DNA from: Promicromonospora soli
GTDB lineage: Bacteria > Actinomycetota > Actinomycetes > Actinomycetales > Cellulomonadaceae
NCBI RefSeq assembly: GCF_014653785.1
Contig: NZ_BNAS01000001.1
Location: 543,898-607,897, forward strand
Direction of reading: 5' to 3'
DNA: 64,000 bases
The notes under the pieces are model-generated. The model made no database searches, was not told the DNA's origin, and saw only the letters and a list, made by a program, of their open reading frames with translations. Below, piece after piece: positions 24,898-32,299 of the stretch (its first letter is position 1; the number at the start of each line of letters is the position of its first letter). A program made the position numbers and the translations under genes.

Positions 24898-26538
24898 TTG
24901 ACCTCCACCGCAGTGGACCTCGCCGCACGCCTGGGGCGCACCGTGCTCTACCAGATCTACCCGCAGTCCTTCGCGGACGCGAACCGCGACGGGATCGGGG
25001 ACCTGGCCGGCATCACCGAGCGCCTGGACTACCTCGCCTGGCTCGGGGTGGACGCGCTCTGGCTCAGCCCGTGCTTCGTCTCGCCGTTCGCCGACGCCGG
25101 GTACGACGTCGCGGACTACTTCCAGGTGGCCCCGCGCTACGGCACGAACGAGGACATGGCCCGGCTGACCGAGGAGGCCGGCCGCCGCGGCATCTCCGTG
25201 CTGCTCGACCTCGTGGCCGGCCACACCTCGGACCAGCACCCGTGGTTCCGCGCGTCCACCGACGACCCGGACGATGACCGGTTCGTCTGGAGCGACCTGC
25301 CGGTGGACGGGTTCCAGGCCGGCCCAGGCGCGCGCGGCGGGTACTACCGGCCCAACTTCTTCCCCTTCCAGCCCGCGCTGAACTACGGCTACGCGCGCTC
25401 CGATCCCGCCGAGCCGTGGCGGCTTCCGGTCGACGCCCCGGGTCCGCTGGCCAACCGCGCCGCCCTGCGCGAGATCATGTCGCACTGGTTCGGCCTCGGG
25501 GTCGCGGGCTTCCGCGTCGACATGGCGTCGTCGCTGGTCAAGGATGATCCGGGGCATGTTGAGACGGGCCGGCTGTGGCGCGAGATGCGCGCCTGGCTGG
25601 ACGACTCCTACCCCGGGCGGGTGCTGATCAGCGAGTGGGGCAACCCGCGGGTCGCCGTCCCGGCCGGCTTCCACGTCGACTTCTTCCTCCAGTTCGGGGG
25701 CGACGACGACGGGCTCCCGTTCCGGTCGCTGTGGAACAACGGCGCCGGGACGGTGAACCAGTCCTGGGGCGAGGTACCGGCCTGGGCCGGCGCCGACGGG
25801 GACGGGGACGCCGGCACGTTCGTCGAGGCCTGGCAGGCTGCGGCCGACGCCATAGCGGCGACCGGCCGCGGCGGGGTGGTGGGCCTGCCGACGTCGAACC
25901 ACGACTTCACGCGGCTGGTGGCCGGCGCGCGCGACGCCGAGCAGGCCCGCGTCGCCCACGTCCTCACGATGACCTGGCCCGCCCTGCCGTCCGTCTACTA
26001 CGGGGACGAGATCGGCATGCGGTACGTGCCCGGGACCCCGACCCTGGAGGGCTCCCGCCTGAGCCCCACCTACGACAGGGCCGGCTCACGCACGCCGATG
26101 CAGTGGGGCGGTCTCCCGGCCGGAACACTCGGCCCGGGGAGCCCCGCGACCCCCACGTACCTGCCGCAGGACCCCGACCCCGGCCTGCCCACCGTCGCCG
26201 GCCAGCTGGGCGACGAGAGCTCGCTGCTGCACCTGGTGCGCGAGCTCATCGCCCTGCGGCATCGCGACGACCGCCTCGACGTCGACTCTCCCGTCGAGGT
26301 GCTCGCCTCCGGGTACCCCATGGCGTACCTCCGGGGCGGCACGCTCGCGATCGTGCTCAACCCGGGCCGCCTGGACGTGCGGTTCCAGCTCGACGGCGCC
26401 GCCCGGGCCAAGCCGCTCGTGGCCCGCGGGTGCCGCACCGAGGCGGGCGACGGCAGGCACGACATCGTCCACCTCGACGGGCACGGCTACGCCGTCCTGG
26501 ACCTGGACGCGCCCGAGAGCTTCCGGCACGCGCGTTAG
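24898..26538 (+). CDS. GH13 alpha-glucosidase/amylase family enzyme
   Basis: 546 residues from a TTG at 24898 that follows AAGGGG by about eight bases; upstream in-frame starts would run through the terminator. GH13 regions: LYQIYPQSFADANRDGIGD, DALWLSPCFVSPFADAGYDV, LDLVAGHTSDQHPWF, nucleophile D208 in GFRVD, acid/base E246 in ISEWG, and stabiliser D336 in TSNHD. The layout is that of oligosaccharide-acting alpha-glucosidases rather than secreted amylases, and there is no signal peptide. It acts on alpha-linkages, which is odd beside a beta-glucan set; it may belong to a separate transcription unit. Confidence 0.85.
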   Translation: MTSTAVDLAARLGRTVLYQIYPQSFADANRDGIGDLAGITERLDYLAWLGVDALWLSPCFVSPFADAGYDVADYFQVAPRYGTNEDMARLTEEAGRRGISVLLDLVAGHTSDQHPWFRASTDDPDDDRFVWSDLPVDGFQAGPGARGGYYRPNFFPFQPALNYGYARSDPAEPWRLPVDAPGPLANRAALREIMSHWFGLGVAGFRVDMASSLVKDDPGHVETGRLWREMRAWLDDSYPGRVLISEWGNPRVAVPAGFHVDFFLQFGGDDDGLPFRSLWNNGAGTVNQSWGEVPAWAGADGDGDAGTFVEAWQAAADAIAATGRGGVVGLPTSNHDFTRLVAGARDAEQARVAHVLTMTWPALPSVYYGDEIGMRYVPGTPTLEGSRLSPTYDRAGSRTPMQWGGLPAGTLGPGSPATPTYLPQDPDPGLPTVAGQLGDESSLLHLVRELIALRHRDDRLDVDSPVEVLASGYPMAYLRGGTLAIVLNPGRLDVRFQLDGAARAKPLVARGCRTEAGDGRHDIVHLDGHGYAVLDLDAPESFRHAR

Positions 26539-26541
26539 CCT
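26536..26541 (+). promoter_or_regulatory. -10 box (TAGCCT) for leaderless purC mRNA
   Basis: The box begins with the TAG stop codon of the GH13 gene and is followed by seven bases and the GTG of purC. No Shine-Dalgarno is present. Confidence 0.5.
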
Positions 26542-26548
26542 TGGGCCC

Positions 26549-27379
26549 GTGGAACTGATCCGTAAGGGCAAGGTTCGCGAGGTCTACGCGGACGGCGACG
26601 ATGTGATTCTGGTGGCTTCGGACCGCGTGTCGGTGTACGACGTCGTGCTGCCGACGCCCGTACCCGACAAGGGCGCGATCCTGACCCAGCTCTCGCTGTG
26701 GTGGTTCCGGCAGTTCGCCGACCTGGTGCCCAACCACGTGATCAGCGAGGACGTCCCGGCGGAGTGGGCGGGGCGCGCGATCCGCTGCAAGCGGCTGGAG
26801 ATCGTGCCGGTCGAGTGCATAGCGCGCGGGTACCTCGCGGGCGGAGGCCTGGAGAGCTACCGCGAGACGGGCAGCGTGTCCGGGGTGGCGTTCCCGCCCG
26901 GCCTGGTGGAGGCCGACCGCCTCCCGCAGCCCGTCTTCACGCCGTCGACCAAGGCGGACGAGGGGCACGACGAGTACATCTCCGTCGAGGAGATCGCCAA
27001 GGACCTGGGCGAGGAGACGACAGCCCGCCTGCGCGACCTGACGCTGACGATCTACGACCGCGGCGCCGAGATCGCGCGGGAGCGCGGCGTCATCATCGCG
27101 GACACAAAGCTCGAGTTCGGGCACGACGCCGACGGCGTCCTCACCCTCGCCGACGAGGTGCTGACGCCGGACTCGTCGCGTTTCTGGAAGATGAGCGAGT
27201 ACGAGCCGGGCCGGTCGCAGTGGTCCTACGACAAGCAGTTCGTGCGCGACTGGTCCTCCACCCTCACCGGCTGGGACCGCACCTACCCCGGCCCCGAGAT
27301 CCCGGACGGTGTGGTCAAGGAGACCCGCGCCCGGTACGTCGAGATCTACGAACAGCTCACCGGCGAGACCTGGACCTGA
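26549..27379 (+). CDS. purC: SAICAR synthase
   Basis: 276 residues, normal for the bacterial enzyme that joins CAIR and aspartate with ATP in purine synthesis. Family motifs: LIRKGKVREVYADGDDVILVASDRVSVYD at the start, PVECIARGYLAGGGLESYRETG, TPSTKADEGHDEYIS, IADTKLEFG, and TPDSSRFW followed by SYDKQFVRDW. The GTG start sits seven bases from a -10 box, so translation is probably leaderless. It is not near other purine genes in this window. Confidence 0.95.
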   Translation: MELIRKGKVREVYADGDDVILVASDRVSVYDVVLPTPVPDKGAILTQLSLWWFRQFADLVPNHVISEDVPAEWAGRAIRCKRLEIVPVECIARGYLAGGGLESYRETGSVSGVAFPPGLVEADRLPQPVFTPSTKADEGHDEYISVEEIAKDLGEETTARLRDLTLTIYDRGAEIARERGVIIADTKLEFGHDADGVLTLADEVLTPDSSRFWKMSEYEPGRSQWSYDKQFVRDWSSTLTGWDRTYPGPEIPDGVVKETRARYVEIYEQLTGETWT

Positions 27380-27412
27380 TGCCCGGCGGCGGATACGCCG
27401 ACGGGAGTGTCA

Positions 27413-29311
27413 GTGACCAGGGCTAGCGTGCTCGCCGTGAGCACCACCGCGCCCGCCTATCAGGCCACCTTCGAGGAGCTGGGCACGCCGCTGCGGGACG
27501 TGACCTTCGTGGTGGTGGACCTGGAGACCACAGGAACCAGCGCCAAAGAGGGCGGCATCACCGAGATCGGCGCGGTGAAGGTGCGCGGCGGCGAGGTGCT
27601 GGGTGAGTTCCAGTCGCTGGTGAACCCGGGGCAGCCGGTCCCGGCGTTCATCGCGCGGCTGACGGGCATCACCAATGCCATGGTCGCCACCGCGCCGGAC
27701 ATCGCCCTGGTGCTACCGAGCTTCCTGGAGTTCGCGCGCGGCTCGGTCCTGGTGGCGCACAACGCGCCGTTCGACGTCGGCTTCCTCAAGGTGATGTGCG
27801 CCCGGCTGGACTACGAGTGGCCGGGGTTCACCGTCGTGGACACGGTGCCCCTGGCCCGTCGCCTGGTGACGCGGGACGAGGCGCCCAACCACAAGCTGTC
27901 CACGCTCGCGAACCTGTTCCACGCCAGCGTCTCCCCCGACCACCGCGCGCTGGCCGACGCCCGCGCGACGGTCGACGTCCTGCACGCCCTCTTCGAGCGC
28001 CTCGCGCCGATGGGCATCACTCACCTCGAGGACCTGGCCACGGCCGCCGACCCCGTGCCGCCCGAGGTGCGCCGCAAGCGGCACCTCGCCGACGACCTGC
28101 CCGACGCGCCCGGCGTCTACCTCTTCCGGGGCCCGGGCGACGAGGTCCTGTACGTCGGCACGTCCGTCAACATCCGCAAGCGCGTGCGCTCGTACTTCAC
28201 CGCCGCCGAGAAGCGGAAGCGGATCACGGAGATGGTGCGCATCGCGGAGCGGGTCACGCCCGTCGCGTGCGCCACGCATCTGGAGGCGCAGGTGCGCGAG
28301 CTGCGGCTGATCACAGAGCACGCCCCGCGCTACAACCGGCGCTCGAAGTACCCCGAGCGGCAGTCGTGGGTGCGTCTCACGGACGAGGCCTATCCGCGCC
28401 TCTCGGTGGTGGGCGCCGTCGTGGCGGGCGCCGCCCACATCGGCCCGTTCGGGTCGCGGCGCACCGCCCAGGAGGCCGTGCACGCCCTGCACGACGCCCT
28501 GAACCTGCGCCAGTGCACCGCCCGCATCCCGCTGGTCTCCAAGCAGCCCGGCAGCCCGTGCGCGCTGGCGGGCATGGGCCGCTGCTCCGCCCCGTGCGTG
28601 GCCACGGAGGCCCCTGACGCGTCCTACGAGCAGGTGGCCGAGGCCGCCCGCAGTGCCCTGACCGGCGACCCGGCCCCGGTGGTGCGCGCGCTCTCCGACC
28701 GGATAGCAACACTCGCCCACCAGGAGCGGTACGAGGAGGCGGGCGAGGTGACGCGGCGGCTGCGAGCCTTCGTGTCGGGCGCGCACCGGGCCCAGCGCCT
28801 GGGGCCCCTGGCGGGCTGCGCCGAGCTGGTCGCGGCGCGTCCCTCCGGCATCGGCGACGCCCCCGGCAAGCCCGGCGGCTGGGAGATCGTGGTGATCAAG
28901 CACGGCAGGCTCGCCGCCACCGACGTCTCGGCGCCGCGTGCCGATCCCCTCCCCCTCGTGGCCGCGCTGCGCACGACGGCGGAGCACGTCGAGCCGCCCG
29001 TCCCGCCGGCACCGGCCGCGCACCCGGAGGAGACCCACCTGCTGCTCGCGTGGCTCGACTCCCCCGGCGTGCGCCTGGTGCACGTCAGCGACACCTGGGC
29101 GTGCCCGGTGCGCGCGGCCGGGGCGCACGCGGACCTGACGTGGGCGTCGGACCGGGTGCGGGCCGAGATCGGTCCCGCGGTGGCGGACCGCGGTGCAGCG
29201 GACTCGATTCACGCCGCACATGTCGGCGCGGCAGACGGAGCCGATGCCGGGGTCACCGCCGCTCCGGAACCCGAGAACCCGCAGCACGTGGATACGATGA
29301 CTGCATGCTGA
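27413..29311 (+). CDS. DEDDh exonuclease fused to GIY-YIG (UvrC/Cho-like) nuclease
   Basis: 632 residues from the GTG at 27413, five bases after CGGGAG. Residues about 20-195 form a DnaQ-type DEDDh exonuclease: FVVVDLETTGTSAKEGGITEIG (D, E), HNAPFDVGFL (D) and DHRALADARATVDVL (H, D). From about 225 a GIY-YIG domain reads DAPGVYLF and VLYVGTSVNIRKRVRSYF, followed by a UvrC-type Cys cluster (RCSAPC region). M. tuberculosis Rv2191 has the same fusion. It probably acts in DNA repair, like Cho, without UvrC's UvrB-binding and second nuclease halves. Its stop overlaps the start of the next gene. Confidence 0.88.
   Translation: MTRASVLAVSTTAPAYQATFEELGTPLRDVTFVVVDLETTGTSAKEGGITEIGAVKVRGGEVLGEFQSLVNPGQPVPAFIARLTGITNAMVATAPDIALVLPSFLEFARGSVLVAHNAPFDVGFLKVMCARLDYEWPGFTVVDTVPLARRLVTRDEAPNHKLSTLANLFHASVSPDHRALADARATVDVLHALFERLAPMGITHLEDLATAADPVPPEVRRKRHLADDLPDAPGVYLFRGPGDEVLYVGTSVNIRKRVRSYFTAAEKRKRITEMVRIAERVTPVACATHLEAQVRELRLITEHAPRYNRRSKYPERQSWVRLTDEAYPRLSVVGAVVAGAAHIGPFGSRRTAQEAVHALHDALNLRQCTARIPLVSKQPGSPCALAGMGRCSAPCVATEAPDASYEQVAEAARSALTGDPAPVVRALSDRIATLAHQERYEEAGEVTRRLRAFVSGAHRAQRLGPLAGCAELVAARPSGIGDAPGKPGGWEIVVIKHGRLAATDVSAPRADPLPLVAALRTTAEHVEPPVPPAPAAHPEETHLLLAWLDSPGVRLVHVSDTWACPVRAAGAHADLTWASDRVRAEIGPAVADRGAADSIHAAHVGAADGADAGVTAAPEPENPQHVDTMTAC
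29293..29298 (+). promoter_or_regulatory. -10 box (TACGAT) inside the nuclease gene, for the RAM protein
   Basis: TACGAT is six bases before the ATG at 29305 and lies within the last codons of the upstream gene. It would give the small downstream gene its own leaderless mRNA as well as read-through. Confidence 0.45.
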
Positions 29312-29586
29312 CCGCGATCGTCCTCATCGACGCCGAGACGTCCCGCATTCCCGAGGTCGCGCAGGAGGTCGCGAACATCGACGGAGTGAGCGAGGTCTTC
29401 TCCGTGACCGGCAAGACCGACCTCGTCGCCATCGTCCGCGTGCCCGAGCACGAACAGCTCGCGGGCGTCGTGTCCGACGCGGTGAACAAGGTGGCCGGCG
29501 TGCAGAACACCGAGACCCTCATCGCGTTCCGCGCCTTCTCGAAGGCGGACCTGGAGCAGGCGTTCGCGCTCGGGCTCGACGACTGA
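29305..29586 (+). CDS. Stand-alone Lrp/AsnC ligand-binding (RAM) protein
   Basis: 93 residues, one RAM domain with no DNA-binding helix-turn-helix: MLTAIVLIDAETSRIPEVAQEVANIDGVSEVFSVTGK in separate strands and helices, then DLVAIVRVPEHEQLAGVV and NTETLIAFRAFSK. In Lrp proteins this domain binds amino acids and drives oligomer formation; single-domain versions are thought to modulate partners. Its ATG overlaps the TGA of the nuclease gene, giving tight coupling. It converges with the second qcrB gene. Confidence 0.85.
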   Translation: MLTAIVLIDAETSRIPEVAQEVANIDGVSEVFSVTGKTDLVAIVRVPEHEQLAGVVSDAVNKVAGVQNTETLIAFRAFSKADLEQAFALGLDD

Positions 29587-29625
29587 GGCTGAGCGACTGA
29601 GTCTGAGCGGCGACTGAGCCTGAGC
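29581..29625. repeat. Short tandem repeat GACTGAGNCTGAGC, three copies
   Basis: Copies at 29581, 29595 and 29612 differ only at the eighth base; three bases separate the second and third. The first copy contains the last Asp codon and the stop codon of the RAM protein gene. It ends 19 bases before the stop codon of the convergent qcrB copy. It does not fold into a strong hairpin. Confidence 0.7.
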
Positions 29626-29644
29626 CGGGGCCGTCAGCCCGCTC

Positions 29645-31318
29645 TTATCGGCGCCGGCGCACGGCCGACCCGGAGGTGGCCGGCGTCTTCGCCTCGAGCT
29701 CGTCGTGCTTGCCGTGCGAGTGCGCCGCCGCGAGCTCCGCAGGTGTGGCGGGCTCCACGCGGTCCTCGTAGAAGAACTGGGACAGCCGCTGCCAGCGCCG
29801 GTCGGACTTGTAGCCCTTGCGCCGCACACCGCGCGCGTCCATGGCGGGTTTGATATCGAGCGGCCGCGGGGCCTGGTGATAGGTGCGCAACCACACCTCC
29901 TCCGGCTCCAGCGGGGTGTGCACCTCGACGTACTCGCCGTTGGCGAAGCGCACGATGCGGCCCGACTCGTGGCCGTGCAGCACCAGCTCGCGGTCCCTGC
30001 GTTGCAGCCCCAGGCAGATCCGTTTCGTCACCCAGAACGCCAACAAGGGCCCCACGACCAGGAGCACGCGCAGCGCCCAGGTGATCGCGAAGATGTCGAG
30101 CGAGAAGTGCGTGGCGATGAGGTCGTTCGTGGCGGCCAGGGCACAGACCACGAACGCGACCAACAGCGCGACGCCCACGCCCGTACGCACCGGCCGGTTG
30201 CGAGGCCGGTCCAGGACGTGGTGCTCCCGGTGGTCGCCGGTGACGCGGGCCTCGAGGAACGGCCACGCACCCAGCAGCGTGAACAGGATGCCCGGCAGGA
30301 TCATGCCCGGGATCAGCAGGTTCATGCTCAGCGTGTAGCCGCCGATGACCCACTCCCAGCCCGGCCCTGGCATCAGGCGCAGCGCGCCGTCGACGAACAG
30401 GATGTACCAGTCCGGCTGCGTGCCCGCCGAGACCGGCGACGGGTCGTAGGGCCCGTAGTTCCACACGTGGTTGATCGCCATCGTGGCGCCCATCAGGGTC
30501 AGCACGCCGGAGATGATGAAGAAGTTGCCGGTCATCTTGGCCACGTACACCGGCGCTGCCGGGTAGCCCACGACGTTCTTGTCGGTGCGGCCGGCGCCGG
30601 GGTACTGGGTGTGCTTCTGCAGCACCATGAGGAACAGGTGCAGCCCGATGAGCGCGAGCAGCAGGCCCGGGATCACGAAGATGTGGAGGGTGAACAGGCG
30701 CGGGATGATGTGGTGCCCCGGGAACTCGCCACCGAAGACGATGAACGACATGAACGAGCCGATCACGGGGATCGACTTGACCACGCCGTCGATGATGCGC
30801 AGGCCGTTGCCGGACAGCACGTCGTCGGGCAGCGAGTAGCCGGTGAACCCGGCCGCCAGCGCCAGGATCAGCATGGTCAGACCGACCAGGTAGTTGATCT
30901 CGCGCGGCTTGCGGAACGCGCCGGTGAAGAAGATCCGGAACATGTGCAGCACTATCGAGCCCACGAAGATCAGGGCCGACCAGTGGTGGATCTGCCGCAT
31001 GAGCAGACCGCCGCGCACCTCGAACGACATCTCCACGGTGGAGTGGAACGCCGCCGACATGAGCTGGCCCTGCATGTTGGCGGGGTGCTCACCCTCGTAG
31101 CGCACCAAGGCCATGGAGGGGTCGAAGAACATCGTCAGGAAGAAGCCAGAGGCGATCAGCACGATGAACGAGAACAGCGCGATCTCGCCCAGCATGAAGG
31201 TCCAGTGGTCGGGGAAGACCTTGCGCGCAAGCTCCTTGACCAGCACACCGATGGTGGTGCGCTGGTCCAGATAGTCGGCGGCCTTGCCGACGGCGGTCGG
31301 ACGCTGCTGCTGTGCCAC
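29645..31318 (-). CDS. qcrB2: Second cytochrome b subunit of the bcc complex (QcrB copy 2)
   Basis: 557 residues from the GTG at 31318 (GGGGTGATGAC upstream). It is collinear with QcrB copy 1 from TVGKAADYLDQRT to the C-terminal AHSHGKHDELE. All heme and quinol-site blocks are kept: RQIHHWSAL, GAFRKPREINYLVG, FTGYSLPDDVLSGNGLR, GGEFPGHHIIPRLFTLHIFVIPG and the PVSAGTQPDW segment. Differences are concentrated in membrane helices and the last 60 residues. It looks fully functional, not a pseudogene. It stands alone after sodA and has no qcrA or qcrC of its own. Confidence 0.92.
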   Translation of the reverse strand: MAQQQRPTAVGKAADYLDQRTTIGVLVKELARKVFPDHWTFMLGEIALFSFIVLIASGFFLTMFFDPSMALVRYEGEHPANMQGQLMSAAFHSTVEMSFEVRGGLLMRQIHHWSALIFVGSIVLHMFRIFFTGAFRKPREINYLVGLTMLILALAAGFTGYSLPDDVLSGNGLRIIDGVVKSIPVIGSFMSFIVFGGEFPGHHIIPRLFTLHIFVIPGLLLALIGLHLFLMVLQKHTQYPGAGRTDKNVVGYPAAPVYVAKMTGNFFIISGVLTLMGATMAINHVWNYGPYDPSPVSAGTQPDWYILFVDGALRLMPGPGWEWVIGGYTLSMNLLIPGMILPGILFTLLGAWPFLEARVTGDHREHHVLDRPRNRPVRTGVGVALLVAFVVCALAATNDLIATHFSLDIFAITWALRVLLVVGPLLAFWVTKRICLGLQRRDRELVLHGHESGRIVRFANGEYVEVHTPLEPEEVWLRTYHQAPRPLDIKPAMDARGVRRKGYKSDRRWQRLSQFFYEDRVEPATPAELAAAHSHGKHDELEAKTPATSGSAVRRRR

Positions 31319-31437
31319 GTCATCACCCCTGAGGTAGGAGATACGCGCCTGTTGATCCGTGCCTCTCCAGTAGACACCGTGCCGGGCGCTGGTTTCCACC
31401 TATGACGACGAAATGGCGGGACGATCCGTGACACGAC

Positions 31438-31484
31438 AGATCCGGCGCACCCCTCGGGGAAGCTCCCGTGGGTGCGCCGGATCT
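31438..31484 (-). terminator. Terminator after sodA
   Basis: A perfect 15-bp stem (31438-31452 with 31470-31484) with a 17-base loop that can itself pair. It lies 21 bases after the sodA stop and upstream of QcrB copy 2, so that gene probably has its own promoter in 31319-31437; none is obvious. Confidence 0.75.
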
Positions 31485-31504
31485 GGTCAGGCGGGGTCAG
31501 ACGG

Positions 31505-32134
31505 TCAGGCCGACGCGACGACGAGGCCAGCGGTCTGCGTCTTGGCGCGCTCCAGGCGCTCGGAGACGTTGCTCCAGGACACCAGGTTCCACCACGCCTT
31601 GATGTAGTCCGGGCGCACGTTCAGGTAGTCGATGTAGTAGGCGTGCTCCCAGCAGTCCAGCATGAGGACCGGGGTGAGCGCGAAGGGGATGTTGCCCTGC
31701 TGGTCGAACAGCTGGACCACCACGAGCTTCTGACCGACGGAGTCCCAGGCCAGGACGGCCCAGCCGGAACCCTGCACACCGGCGGCAACGGCGGTGAAGT
31801 GCGCCTTGAACTTCTCGAACGAGCCGAAGTGCTCGTCGATCGCGGCGGCGATGTCGCCGGTCGGCTCTCCGCCGGCCTCGGGCGCCATGTTCGTCCAGAA
31901 GATCGAGTGGTTGATGTGACCACCGAGGTTGAACGCGAGGTCCTTCTCGATCTTGTTGACGTTTGCCAGGTTGCCCGTCTCGCGGGCCTCCTCGAGCTGC
32001 TCCAGGGCAGTGTTCGCGCCCTTGACGTACGTCGCGTGGTGCTTGGAGTGGTGCAGCTCCATGATCTTGCCCGAGATGTGCGGCTCGAGCGCGGCGTAGT
32101 CGTAGGTCAGGTCAGGGAGCGTGTAAACAGCCAT
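31505..32134 (-). CDS. sodA: Superoxide dismutase, Mn/Fe family
   Basis: 209 residues from the ATG at 32134 with GGAGG about ten bases upstream. It has the Fe/Mn fold: YTLPDLTYDYAALEPHIS, LHHSKHHATYVKGAN (first metal His near 28), GGHINHSIFWTNM (second His) and DCWEHAYYIDYLN (Asp and His). There is no signal peptide, so it is cytoplasmic. It removes superoxide. The gene lies between two qcrB copies and behind the qcr operon terminator, linking it by position to respiration. Metal preference cannot be decided from the visible residues. Confidence 0.94.
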   Translation of the reverse strand: MAVYTLPDLTYDYAALEPHISGKIMELHHSKHHATYVKGANTALEQLEEARETGNLANVNKIEKDLAFNLGGHINHSIFWTNMAPEAGGEPTGDIAAAIDEHFGSFEKFKAHFTAVAAGVQGSGWAVLAWDSVGQKLVVVQLFDQQGNIPFALTPVLMLDCWEHAYYIDYLNVRPDYIKAWWNLVSWSNVSERLERAKTQTAGLVVASA

Positions 32135-32231
32135 TGCTGAGGTACCTCCAGGATCGGTCCGCACACCGGACGGTGCGCAGGGGATGACGCCGTCCTGGTC
32201 GTGCGCCTGTGTGGTGCCCGCCGGGACGGCA

Positions 32232-32279
32232 ATGGCCCGTGTCCCCGACCGCAGATGCGGACCGGGAGACACAGGCCAT
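32232..32279 (-). terminator. Imperfect hairpin after the qcr operon
   Basis: ATGGCC at 32232 pairs with GGCCAT ending at 32279, and inner blocks TGTCCC / GGGAGACA and CGCA / TGCG also pair. It sits 21 bases after the qcrB stop and about 100 bases before the sodA start on the same strand. Confidence 0.6.
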
Positions 32280-32299
32280 CGCTTGGTGTCGCAGGTCGC

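Noticed and set aside
29645-31318. QcrB copy 2 as a pseudogene
   Set aside because: The frame is intact over the full length, with all heme-ligand and quinol-site motifs, a proper GTG start and an upstream purine-rich site.
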